From NCBI GenBank assembly GCA_047495785.1, contig JBLDXI010000002.1, positions 1,550,001 to 1,614,000 on the forward strand: 64,000 nucleotides of DNA, given 5' to 3'. Both the position numbers and the translations under genes were made by a program. The first letter of the stretch is position 1. Each line of letters opens with the position of its first letter. Shown here one piece after another: positions 44,241-56,534 of this stretch. The notes under the pieces were generated by a model. The model was not told the DNA's origin, did no database searches, and worked only from the letters and a program-made list of their open reading frames with translations. The stretch comes from Lepidodermella squamata. Its lineage: Eukaryota; Gastrotricha.

Positions 44241-47200
44241 AGCGAAACTCGGGGCGTTGTAATATCCATGATTCTGTTGCTTTTCGAACAAAGCAAAACC
44301 GTAATTTAACGTCGAAATATACTGAAAAAACCGGATGATGACGACCCAGTAGGACCATGCATTATTTATCTTGTTTGGTCGCCTGGTCTCATTTCTTCTT
44401 CTTTCCTCATCGTGTTGTGTCCTCGTACTCGCCATTATTCAATAATAATTATAACAATTGTTGCTCGTTTCTGTTGCTTTTTCCGAGTACTTATACGCAA
44501 AGCTGAATCCGTGCAATGTTTTCGCCTATAAACTATCACCGTTTGTTGATTGGAAAAATCTGTTCGATGCTTGAAAAAAAATCATCCCGGCAACATTTTC
44601 GAGAAAACAATAACTTGTGTAAAAAAATTGACAGAACGAATTTTTCCCTGTAAAACATTGATCAACGCAGCTTCTTGAATTTTACTTCGCAATTTTTTCC
44701 TATTTTTCCGCTCTCCTGTCGGGTGAAATTTATAAAGAGAAAAAATTTCTGATTCTCTAAAAAAATCGTAATTTTTAGTGGTACTATAGGTGAAATATTG
44801 AAGGTTCGTCCTCTTCGTTCTATTTGCGGTGCCTAATGTCGTTTCATGTGATGTTTGTGTTATACTTACATGTGGTTTTAACGATTTATTCAACTGGCGC
44901 AAGGCGATCTATAGTTTTTGTCAGTCTTTTTTCTATCAGAATTTCGTTCTTATATGAATTATAAACAGTTATGATTGATTTTTTTTCTCTGCTTCGCATC
45001 AAACTGTAAAAATTATTGTTACCTGGCGGCTCATGACTTATTCGTGTGTTTAGAGTAATTTGAAAGTTTTTTTCTGTAAATATTAGCCTATAATCATCAA
45101 GAGAAAGACTATTTTCCGAGGCGTTATTTCCATATCTTTTTCTTGAGAAACACTTCTATTATATAATGTTTTGCTTTTTCTGCAGTCAGTTTGCTCGTTT
45201 TTACTGTTATCTGGCGCGCTACGCTGGTAAAAGTGCGTGTCTCCATACATTTAGTGGGGTTAACTTCTCTTCTTTCGTATATTATAGTGCGTTGGAAAAA
45301 CATATGGATAAATATATTATTACATGGATATATTATTTGCGAAAAACTTGCTTGGTTGTTTGAAAAAGTGAAAAAGATGTCATAAAAAATAATAAATTGC
45401 GAAATCGTCAAAACTAATTCAATTGACATATGTTTTTATTGCGGTTATTCTATTATATTATTGCGGTTATATAGAGTTCGAGTTATTAAGTATACCAGAA
45501 AATGTTCGTTTTGCTGCGGGCGCTGTTCCTGAAATCGATTTACAGAATTTTTGACCCAGTCAGGCCTTTCCCCGTCGCCCCCGAATAATATGATCTTAAT
45601 TGCATATATCCCAGACGGAGTCCCTTGTCGCAAAAAAATCGTTTGAATATTTCAGAATGAAATTTAAGAACGCGCACACGTGGTAAAATGGTGAAATATC
45701 GTTTAGTTTTCGATAAATACGACGCACCAATTAGACATATTTTCAGTCTAGTCTGGAATTGAATTCAGCTCGATTGATTTCGTTTTTTTCGAATAAGAAG
45801 CGGAATATGGCGTGGAGAATTCGATTTTATCGATTTTTGACGCAGGGAAATAGCTTGTAACCCAATGCCTGGTCTTTTAAGAGTTTGGCGGACAATATTT
45901 TCTTCGAAAAATGCATTCATAAAACGCAGCCTTAAATAGCCATATTTGCGGTTTTCGAGTTTCTCTTTGATTTTTTTATTCCAGGAAATTTTAAAGTCGC
46001 AGTTGATCTCCCGAGAGAAGTTGATGAGTGCTATATTTTTCGGTGATTTGTCGACTCGGAATTTGCATGAATTAATCAAAGTCTAAACCAATGCAGCAGA
46101 GAAACGAGCTACTCTAGATTTTGTTGCATATTGGCTCTTTTATAAACAATAAGATTCGAGCGCTATTTTAGGAAAAAATGCCATAGACACCCAAAGCGCT
46201 TGCGGCAAAAATGAAAAAAATGGCTCCTTACTTATCATTTAGGTATTGTTTTTTTCGCCTCTTGATATTTACCGCCGATTAAAAAAAGATAACAATATAG
46301 GCCAAAACGGCGCCTATTTTTTTGTCCGAAGCCAGACAACTATAAAACCGAAGCACAGTTCTCGCTGCCAATGTTATTCCTAGGTGCCTCGACGCTTTTT
46401 AATTTTTATCGATATAGATCATAATTGTTGCCACTACCGGTCTGATTATGAGCGCGCTCCAAATCGCACCTTCGAGGTGTCGCGCCGCGTTGCATTTTTT
46501 ATAGCCGGGCGTCATAAAAAACAAACGCGCCTGCTTGCAGGTGTGTTTCGAATTACAGCCACCTTCATAATGTTGCGAATCATAAAACGCTAGTCGAAAA
46601 AAATGATTGCTTTGATCCAAAATATTTCAAGACCGGATTTCCCTCAGGCGCCAAAAAAATGACCCACGCAAAACAGGGACGAAAATTGAGATCGTTCAAC
46701 TTTACTTCATAGCTGGACTGTTTCTAAGTATAGCTTCGGGGAAATAACCCTCGGGGTTTGAATATAAATTGCGAATAATTGAATTTTAAAACTAGATCGT
46801 GTTTTCCCGAAATTTCGCCTGTTTATTGGTACTGGGGACATTACAAATTAGGTAGTTTTTTTATTTATCGACGGCGCACTTAAGCGAAATAAATCATAAG
46901 CCTCGGTTGTTTTCGATTCTTATGGGAGATTAAAGTCTCCCACAACTTCGATTTTTTTGTCTCAATATAGGTATAATAAAAAAGGGTAATCAATCGCCTT
47001 TCATCATGCCCAGCCAGCGTGAAATTTGATCGTGTTTTTTTCTAGAATTCACTTCAATCAGCTTTTAATCTTGAAATTTTAGTGCAGCCTTATGCCCATG
47101 TCGCCCATCTCGAACACACCAGCATTAATTATGCTTAAAAGACTGCGCTCTGAAAATTAATCCATAAACACAGATCGCACGTGGCAAGGTGAGAGAAATC

Positions 47201-48313
47201 GAAAGATTTTCTCTACTACACAGATTTATTGCCAAAATAGCTATTTAACGCTGCTGGTCTGGTAAAATTCCCGCCCTGCAAAGTCTCGCCCACCTTGTTT
47301 TCGTTGCTTATTTCGCGGGAAATCGAGTTTTATTACCGCTAAAATCTTGAGTGCGCAACAAAACTAAATAATTTTTGTAGCAAAATTTGGCGCCCGTCTT
47401 TGTTGGCAATCAAGCCTTTTTATTATATCGAAATCGCATGGCTATATTATTAGTGGGGCCCACATTCGAGGCCAATAATATAGCTACCTGTTTCGCAAAG
47501 TTCATTTCCGCTTTTTTTAACTCAAACACACATGCTTATTCGTGATGTATAATATTATTATAACTAATTATTATAGAAAATCTTCTGTGTTATATCGGTT
47601 TTTGTAATAGAAAATTAGCTGTTTCGATTGTGCGCACGGTGAAGCGAATTGTGTTGGTTTTTGTTATTAGCACAGAGGCGCGAAAACATACACGCCAACG
47701 CACGGCGACCTTTTCGCAGCGCAATACGTGTCGAAATAAATTTTTTCTTTTCCTTTCATCTGTTATTATTGGTAATAATGAAGTTCGAACCCTCCAGTGT
47801 CCTTCGAACGCCTGAAATCCAGGCGAATTTTTGCCCACACCGAATATTCCCGATGATTAATACATGTCAACAGAGAGCATCGTCTTGATGACATGGGATA
47901 ATTTGTTCCATCAGAATAATTTGTAAGTTATTTGCAAAACTAAAATTGAGGTTCCAACTCTAAATTAAAGCGTCCCGGCCTAACTCCACATTCGAAATGA
48001 TGATTCATTTTCGTTCAAAATACGGATCAGAATGATGCACGAGGACGGGCCCTAAAAATAGCTCGGATGAGATTAGGGTAGTTTGAGGAATATGAATATA
48101 TTCATGAGGTGTCTTGAAACTAGTACAGTCTTATATCAATCAGCGCCAAAAAATCAGAGAAAAATGAGCCAAGTTGGGATTAATCCCAAGTATTTTTTCT
48201 TATAATTTTCTTACACATTTTTAGTTTCACATCAGGGAACTCCTAACCGGGCGCAACTTCTGAATTTTTTAGCAATTTTTTTATTTTAATGCATTTTTTT
48301 GTATTAATTTTAG
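44241..48313. other. Long intergenic region without a recognisable gene
   Basis: About 4.1 kb, mostly AT-rich. It holds an 11-bp-arm hairpin at 47441-47484 and a 7-bp-arm hairpin at 46923-46942. Short open frames such as 45124-45429, 45765-46079 and 48289-48648 (the last overlapping exon 1 of the channel gene in another frame) show no domain and look like chance. Confidence 0.5.
47441..47484. repeat. Hairpin-forming inverted repeat
   Basis: GCTATATTATT (47441-47451) is complementary to AATAATATAGC (47474-47484), with a 22-nt GC-rich loop containing GGGGCCCAC. It could be a decayed MITE core or a small structured RNA; nothing decides between them. Confidence 0.5.
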
Positions 48314-51300
48314 ATGCGGCTGGTAAATATTTTAATTGCATCAGTATATCACATTTTTGTATTGAACATAATTATCTCGCAATGCGCGCGAACATCGGCG
48401 TCGAATTCGTCGGCCGAGCATCGCCTGTATCGACATTTGATAAAGCAAAGCGATTACTTGAAGACTATGCGACCTGTTCGCAATCATTCACGGCCTATCC
48501 AGGTCAAACTCGGCATGTGCGTCATGATGCTCGAGGACATTGTCGAACGCGATCAGACGATGATGATGTCTGTATGCATCAAAATGAAGTACGTTGGGCT
48601 TATACTACTTACTCCGGTCTGAATACTTTCATCATTTTACAATGCTAGGAAATGTAATTTTTTTCAGTTAAATTTCAAAAATTGTTGAAAAAATTTGTGT
48701 CTCTCTTTAGGTCAAAATCGATATCATTTCGCTCTCGAAAATTAAACCTCATTGTCAATTTCCGCTAGCATCAAACTACTATGAAATTTCATTTTTCCAG
48801 CTATATTTCTGAAATTATCGAAAAATTCGAAAATTCGCGGAAAAATTGTTCAATGAAGTTCAAGCCGTTTCTAGATTATCAAGCTAAGCTGGGTCGATTG
48901 ATTTCAGCTGATCAAGTCCGTGTCTCTTTCTAGGTCAAACATTACTTTATCATTGAAATTTCAAGCATTTTAATAGCATTGCTAATTTTTGCTATATTCA
49001 ACATTCAAATGTTGATCATGCGACCTATATGCCCATTTTAGAACTCAGGATATAATTTCCTTAAGTAAGGCTGCTATTTCCGCTGCGACCAAATGTGCGC
49101 ATTCCGGTCACATGCGTTCGCGTTGTTTTTTTCATTCTTGACCCAGCAAACGCCAACTCAAAATTCGATACGAAAAAGAAATGATTCGATTTCATTATTT
49201 ATTTAAGGTGGGTCGATGAATTTTTGCGATGGGATCCGCGCAAATTCGACGGCCTGCAATGGATGGCTGTTCCTGTGACTGACATCTGGCAGCCAGATAT
49301 CGCCTTGGTCAACTCAGCCGAACCTTACGCATTGACCCGAAAGCCAGCCCAAGCCGATATAACAGCCGACGGCAGCGTCGGGTATTACCCGGCCGGTCGG
49401 ATGGCGACGAAATGCTCGCTAGATATCACGTACTTCCCTATGGATTACCAACAGTGTGAGGTGCGATTCGAGTCTTGGGTCTATCCACTGCAGGCTATTG
49501 ATATCGAAGAGTGGGATGGCGAGGCGTCTGTCGATATCAAGGATCTTTACACGAATCACTTGTGGACAATCGCCCAATACTACGTGGTTCGAGACGCCAT
49601 CAGATATGATGAGCTGAAATTTGCCCGTCTCAAGTTTGTCTTTGAGGTAAGGAAAAAACAAAAGCCTACAACATAAACACAATTTAATTTAATTTAAATA
49701 ATTTGAAAATTAAAAAAAAATTAAAATTCGAAATGAGATCCCTGGAACATGTTGATTTAATTATTGAATTTGAATTTGAATTTAAATCCCAAATGTTATA
49801 ATTTTTTTTCAGCTGAAAAGAAAGCCGTTGTACTTCTTCATGTACATCATCCTGCCGCTGTTACTGCTATCAGCCCTTCAAACCCTCGGCCACTCGCTGC
49901 CTGTTGAGCACCCTGGTCGAATGGCCATGGTTCGTTGAATTCAAAAAAATTGCAAATTTTTTTACGATTTTTTATTTAGTTAACCGCTCTTTTCATCGGT
50001 TCATCCGTCACCCAGTCGACTATCGCTTCTCATGTGCCAAAAACTTCCGAGGTCGTATCTCTGATCCGTAAGCCTTAAAATAACGAAATAAATTGAAAAA
50101 ATATGAAATTGTTTGAATTTTTAGAAATATACTCAACAATTGTAAATGTGACGCTATTCGTTTCCATGGTGATATCATTCATAATGCTATACACCCTTCT
50201 GCGATTGCCGCCGCGAGAGCCGACGTTCTGGGTGCTCATGGTCAACTTTTTCAGCATAACGTGGTCGACGCGGAGTTGCCGCAAATTGGACCCGACCGCC
50301 GCTGGACCGACGTCGGTGAATGCGAATGGCAATAGCATTCACAGCGATATCAAGTACCGCAATAATTCGTCACTATGGATGGACAGAGCACCTTCAGAGG
50401 CCAATTTACTAGGTAATTTGACATGATGAATTAAAATCAGAATTTTTCAGAATTTTAAGAGGGATAAGAATCTTAATTTTCAATCTTATTGGTGCTTTTC
50501 CTAAATCGCCAAAAACTAGATTGTATTAAGCCGTTTCTTGGGAAAACAAAAAATTCCGTTCCGGCTTCGATTTTAGCTTGGAGACTTTTTAATATCGGAA
50601 AAATCACTGATTTTTAAAATCGATAATTGAAATCGATATTTCTCCGATTTTCTTGCAATTTCGAATAATTGATTGATCGATGATAAAATCGACTCGATTC
50701 GAATCGATATCGGCTCCACAGACTAAAATTTTAAGCTTGAACTCAACCGGCTTGAACTCAATTCGGTACTCTTTGGTTAGGCGCCACACCGATTCTCGTG
50801 TTGTTACGCAGTGGTCCACAGCGAGCGCGCGTGGGCGCACACAGCGGCGCTGTGGTGTTCCTAGTACTCACGCATTTGGCTACGAGAGCCTGCTCCGGAG
50901 TCGGATCGGGCGCACCCGCATTTAGCGTTAACGCGGGCAAGCGCGCGCGGGCGACTAGCATCTGTGATGTGTTGCGCAAGTGGAAGTTGATTGGACTATG
51001 TGCGCGCGCGGTAAGTCTAAATTTTTAAAAACTTCGAGCCGCGCGCACTGTTGTCAAAGGGATATTTTCAAATATTGAGGCGGTTTCGCCACCAAAATAA
51101 AATTCAAAAAATTCTCTATCGATTATATATTGGGCTCTGGTGCATAAAAATTGGACGAAATGACGTTTGTTTCCTCCCGGTTTTGAAGAGCGCGCGCATT
51201 TAATTCGACAATTTTAGAGCCAGCGTTGAAACATTTTCATTTAATTTTTACATACGGGAGCCTATATCTATTCGATAGAGCATTGTCTGAATTTTATTTT

Positions 51301-53234
51301 GGTTATAAAACCGCCACACTTGTTGACAGTAGCCGTTTGAAATTAGCGCGCGCGGCACAAATTATTTAAAAATTTAGACTCTGCGCGCGCTCACCCGAGT
51401 CGACTTTTACCCTCTGATTGCGCAACCGGCGCTGGACGAAACTCTGATTGGCGCCCGCGCGCGCTCACTCGCGTTAACTCGAAAAGCGGGTGCGCCCGAT
51501 CTGGCTCCCGAGCGGGCTAAGATAGCCAAATGCGTGAGTACTAGGAACACCACAGCGCCGCTGTGTGCGCCCGCGCGCGCTCGCTGCGCATCACTGCGTA
51601 ACACCACGAGAATCGGTGTGGCGCCTTAGGGCTATCTTGAAAAATTTGAAATATGAAATTTCCAATTTCTAGGCACCGAAGGTCTTTTCGTAAGGCAGCG
51701 AAGCTTTATGCCGCTATCAGCTAAAACGTCCGATGCGTGTTACCAGAGCAATGGGAGCACAACCTTGCACACCAACAGCAACGGCCACAACGGTGCCGCT
51801 GTGCTGGCAGTTCGCTTGAACGGCGACACGAACGCCAGCCACCCGCGGCGGCCGACCAGCATTGCCACGCGCCAGAATTCGGTGATGCCGAACTGGATCC
51901 GGGCTATGTACAGCGGCGAGTACAACTCAGCGTCGCGGCAGCGCGTTTCGAACACAGTTTCAAGCCCGCAAATGGAGCGCGTGGCTAAAAATTCGACTGC
52001 CGACGGGGGCAGCAACAGCGGGACGCCGGTGAGTGGTGCGGCGCACAATACGACAGGGGGTGGCGAGGCGTTTGTTGCGATTGACATGCCGACGGAGAAT
52101 GGCGATTTGTTGATGAAGTCGACGGATGGCCTGCTCGCGTCGTCTGGGTCGAAAAAGTCGCCGTATAAGCATGAGGCGGAGCGACGCAAGACGGAGGCTG
52201 AAAATGCTGAACGGCATAAAAAACGCTGGCTCATCTATGTCGTAAGCTTGAAAGCTTTTTACTTTTGAGAATAGGAAAAAATAGGAAAATTATATATAAA
52301 AGCTGAATTACCGAGAAAATTAGCAACAAACCACATGGAGATGCCTTTTACAGCGTGTCCCATAAATAACACTAGCAAAGAGACGAAGTCACATCCCAAA
52401 GCCAGAAAAATTTTAGAAAAATTCAAGAAATCCCAGCAATAATAATTATGCCACTTGTCAATAGGATTAAAAATTCCGCAGAAATTCGGTCCAACCGGAT
52501 AAAATTACCGAACCAGTTACGATCGGAATTTTCCGGGTTTTCTCCAGTAAATTTTCAATTTCTTCGGTTAAATCGCGAAGAGGGATGGGATATTCTCTCG
52601 GTAGGTTTAATTTTAAAAAATTGATTGAATTTCCTTTAAAAATTTGCTAAATTAAAAATAGTCGCGTAAATTTTGGGGCAAGCTGTATAAAATGGTAAAA
52701 TTTCACACTTTGGACAAACTCATGTTTTTCGAAGATTTGATTTAAAAAATTATCACATTTCAACCAGATGATTGCTGATTTTCCAGTAATTTTGAGAATT
52801 TCATATTTATTACACAGTACGAAATTTCCCGATTTTATGCGTGAACCTCAAACTCGGAATTTAATTGTCCTAAGTTTTCGAGCCGTTAGAGAGACAAGGG
52901 AACCGAAATTTATTCAAAATTTCAAACAAACTTCGGGAATAATTACTAGCCAGCTGACTTCATAAAAGTTTCGCTTAATTTTTTAAATGACTCGAAAGCT
53001 AAAATTTACTATAGCGCAAGAATATTTGAAAATGGGCCATGTAAAATTGTAATTTTTTCTTATAATTACTCTCACTTTTGATGTTTTTATTAGGTTGCTC
53101 TTGACAAATCAATCATGTACGCTGTAACCGTGTGGAATATTTTTGTACCCATCATCCTCTTCGTTTCCATTCCCCGCATTCAAACCTTCGATGCTGTGCC
53201 GCCGGGAGTCGAGCGAAAGACACTCGACATTTGA
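48314..53234 (+). CDS. Cys-loop ligand-gated ion channel subunit (nicotinic-like, unusual pore)
   Basis: Seven exons (48314-48588, 49208-49646, 49813-49929, 49980-50067, 50125-50412, 51673-52241, 53094-53234) join in frame to 638 residues. A signal peptide (1-24) is followed by the ligand-binding domain with DIWQPDIALVN and a Cys-loop with exactly 13 residues between its cysteines (about 160-174). M1 starts LYFFMYIILPLLLLS. M2 reads GRMAMLTALFIGSSVTQST, M3 is near 309-332, a long Ser/Asn-rich loop follows, and M4 is near 598-618. No adjacent Cys pair is present in loop C, so it is not an alpha-type subunit. The pore lacks the usual -1' Glu. The ATG directly follows TTAATTTTAG. Intron 5 carries a transposon. 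Confidence 0.87.
50591..50640. repeat. Dispersed ATCGATA-rich repeat, copy 2
   Basis: This is the intronic copy of the repeat at 20863-20912. The first 20 or so positions are identical and substitutions are scattered after that. Confidence 0.7.
50780..51625. mobile_element. PIF/Harbinger-like MITE with long terminal inverted repeats
   Basis: The element starts GGCGCCACACCGATTCTCGTG and ends with the complement of that. Near-identical inverted arms extend about 200 bp inward (50780-50980 against 51410-51625), with weaker match beyond. It is flanked by TTA on both sides (50777-50779 and 51626-51628), a 3-bp TWA duplication typical of PIF/Harbinger. The arms are rich in GCGCGC, far above the surrounding intron. 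It encodes no transposase, so it is non-autonomous. It sits in the intron of the channel gene between M3 and the cytoplasmic loop. Confidence 0.82.
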
Positions 53235-53820
53235 GAACAATAATCTCGATTGATGTTTTGTCAAAATTAATTGACTTTTTCTTACGATGAACAAGAAACA
53301 ATGTGATGCCTTTATTGCAAATATCTGTAATATATTTTATCACGATGTGTAAATTTGGAATAATCGCAATACTACCTTTATGATTTTACGCAAACTAAAC
53401 GTTATACCTGTCAAGCTTGAAGTCAACTTTTGTTACTGTTTTCGATATATTTCTGTGTATACATTTGCTTTGTTATTTTTACTAATAAAAAGACGCGTGA
53501 CCCTTTTCATCAATTTTCGAAGAGAGTGCAAACTTTTCAAAGCAACACCCGCCGTCTATTCATTTGGGAAAGAAACACGCCGTTGAAGCTACACAGATTT
53601 ATTACGTATAGAAATTCAGTTCATAGGACGAGAATGTAAAACATAGAAAAAAACCGAAACATAAAATACCCACACTCACATGAAGAGAGGTGATAAAATT
53701 CTGTATTGAAAGAACACGGAATTAAGGCAAGGGGCAACGAAAATAAAATAAAATAAAAATGTCCATCACACTCGATTTTTTGAAAGCTGGTAATTTTTTC
53801 AGTTCATCTGTCAATTTGTT
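53235..53820. other. Convergent 3' regions of channel and NEK genes
   Basis: 586 bp of AT-rich 3' UTR-like sequence lie between convergent stops. AATAAA-like signals occur on the plus strand near 53485 and around 53740-53756. No gene is supported. Confidence 0.5.
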
Positions 53821-55764
53821 TTACTCGCCAGCAATTCCATTCGCTTGAACGTCCTCGCAAAATTTCAAATTCCAAATCTTAGCCGCGAAAGTTTCGTAAT
53901 CCTGGCCTAGAGCTGCCTTCAGCTTGTTCTCTACTTGATCAGAATTAGCCGCCAATTCGTTGGTTAAAAGCTGCCAAGCCTCGTGAAATTTCTTCAGGCC
54001 CAACCCACGTAAACAATCTCGATGTAGCTGCTCAATACGTTGAGCGAGACGCGTCCGACTCGCCAGTGTTGAATCGCCAACTGCGATCGTAAATTGCGGA
54101 TTTTGCCGCATTTGATCGGCGACCCCCTTGCGGACGGCCTGGATGTCGTCCTGCGTCGACTCATCAGCCATAGTCAACGTTTTTTGCAGCTCTCCGACCA
54201 ACTTTGCAAGCTTTTTCTGCTGCTTCTCAGCTTCAGTCGGCGGACGAGTGCTTTGACTCGGACTCGAACTATTAACCCTGCTACCTCCCGATCCTACTTC
54301 ATTTTTGAAGTCTAAACAGTGATTTTTTGATTGTTTTGAAAATTTACCTGCAGAGCCGACTCGTTTTTGCTCCTCAATTCTCTGCCTTCGCTTAGCCCTG
54401 GCCGCTTCATTATACGGTTTCTGGACAAATTAAATCGTAAAAAAAATATCGAAATATTTAATTAAAATTTACGTCATTGCTCAAAGCAGCCTGAGCTGCG
54501 GGGGTGACGGCAGATTTTTGAATGGCAGGAGGTTTGCTACCAGGTCTTCCGGGCTGAAAACAGGAGAATAAACGTAAATCTTTTGACTAAAATCAATCAT
54601 ACCGGAGTTGCAGGTGCAGGTTCTTCCATCGTTTCTTCTCGAAGTTTATTAACAAGCTGCTTATCTTCGTCCACTTCAGCCGTAGGGTCTGGCTTTTTCT
54701 GCCCCTTAACAGGCGTGGGGGGTGGTTGGGCAGACAAGTCACTCTGTCGAGCTTCTAAATACCGCACGATGTTGTTACGCACGTAGGGCAGCCGTAAAAC
54801 ATCGCGAACAGATGGGCGTTTATCGGCTTGTTGAGCCAGCAAACTCTTCACTAGATCTGTCAAATCTCGTGAATAAGTTTGCGGTAATGGAGGAATCTTT
54901 CCCCTGCAGATTTTTGAAGCAAGGGAATTTAGGTCGTGAGCTGAGAAGGCATGCCTGAGAGTTGCCATTTCGAATAGAACGCATCCCATCGCCCAGACAT
55001 CTGATTTGTGATTATACTGTTTAAATTAAAGAATTTCGAATATGAGAGTGCAATCGAAGAAGCGTCTTACAGGTTGATTTGAAAATAACTCAGGCGACAT
55101 ATAATAAGGAGTCCCGACTATTGTGGTTGCGGCATCAACGCCGTCTTCGAGCACTCTAAATTTGAGTAAATAATAGCGAAAATTAACTCTTATGCCAATG
55201 GGATCTTACCTTGCTATTCCTAAATCGCCAACCTTGATGATTTGAGCTTTGGTGAGAAAAATGTTCTGCGTCTTCAAATCACGATGCAAAATGTTTTGGC
55301 TGTGGAGGTATTGAATTGCCATAGCGATTTGAATGAACCAAGTCATGAGAAAATGCTCTTCGAAAAACTGGCCGGGGTTTGAATCTCGCTGCTGTTTGAT
55401 TTTATGGTACAGATCGCCCCCTTCGCAAAATGTCATCACAATGAATAGGCAACCATTATCGCTGAAGGAATCGACATAGGATACAATGTTAGGATGCTTC
55501 AACTTCTTCAGAAGCTCCGCTTCCTGCTGCGATGCTTTGATTGTTTTCTCGTTTGTCTTCGTGAGATTTATCCGTTTCATGACATACTAATATTTGAAAT
55601 TGAACAATATTAGCAAATAGCTCTAAAATTAGCCATCTTACCCGTTTATCTTTTTTATCTTTTGTTGACTTGCAGAGGAAAACCATGCCATAAGAACCTC
55701 CGCCAACATGCTCCAGCGCTTCATAACAGCTGACGGTCCAAGGAAATTTCTCTTCCTCGGCCAT
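53821..55764 (-). CDS. NEK-family Ser/Thr kinase, NEK4-like
   Basis: Seven exons (55764-55642, 55586-55210, 55155-55071, 55016-54603, 54553-54473, 54420-54348, 54311-53821) join in frame to 547 residues. The kinase domain spans about 11-270: GGGSYGMVFL loop, YVMKRINL lysine, HRDLKTQNIFL catalytic loop, GDLGIAR (the DLG typical of NEKs), GTPYYMSPELFSNQPYNHKS and KRPSVRDVLRLPYV. The activation segment and ATL-HAF region resemble NEK4 and its relatives, which act in cilia, microtubule and DNA-damage responses. The C-terminal part is Pro-rich, then basic and helical (about 380-547), likely coiled coil, with no known domain. Confidence 0.92.
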
Positions 55765-56534
55765 TAATAAATGTCACTAGTAGTTTAATACAGCAATAAT
55801 ATTACAATCAAATTCGTTTAGTTCATATCAAGTGAGGTCAGCGATTGGTTCACCTAAAAAACCGATCATTGACGGGGAGTAAGAAATGATGTCGATCAAT
55901 TTGATTTTCGACCCATCAAGTAGCCAGAATCACTTTTTTACCGGCTCCCTTATTCACTTTCAGAAAAAAATCAAGCCGCATGCCACTTTTTCCTTGATTT
56001 ATCGTTAATAATTGCTCTCATGACGATCTGCTCTTATGAATCATTTAATAATTTCGTGCTCTTAACACTCAAGTCAAAGAACCGAAAGGAATACTATTTT
56101 GTCACTCAAGGAATACATCTCAATTTCATTATGTACTGACAGAAAGATGTCGCATAGAACTGCGTGGGGTTTCGGCCTACTCCTTCCATCGTATGTAGTA
56201 TCACTCCCCGTATGTTTTACTTCCCGCTTACTTATTTTGTTTAGCTAAATATATCAAGTATGCCTATCAATGTCGATTAATTCGGTGGGATCCGCTTTTC
56301 AAGTGGCTGTGGAGGAGCAAGTATCACAAGGGAATCAAAGTCCGAACCAGGATTTTCCGCCGTAGTTTTAGAGGATGGGTCTGCAATGCGGTGTCAAACT
56401 TGATAAGACATTACTAACGCCCATCCAGAATGCATTTCGATTTACCGCCTGAACTGCACCTGCATCACTAACGACGCTGTCTGTCACATATAAAATAATT
56501 AAATATTATAAAAAATATATAAAAGTCATTGAAA

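Noticed and set aside
47782-47795. AGTTCGAACCCTCC as a possible tRNA T-arm
   Set aside because: No matching acceptor stem, D-arm or anticodon arm around it.
50758-51607. Two similar open frames in opposite orientations in the channel intron
   Set aside because: They are the two arms of the MITE inverted repeat, not proteins.
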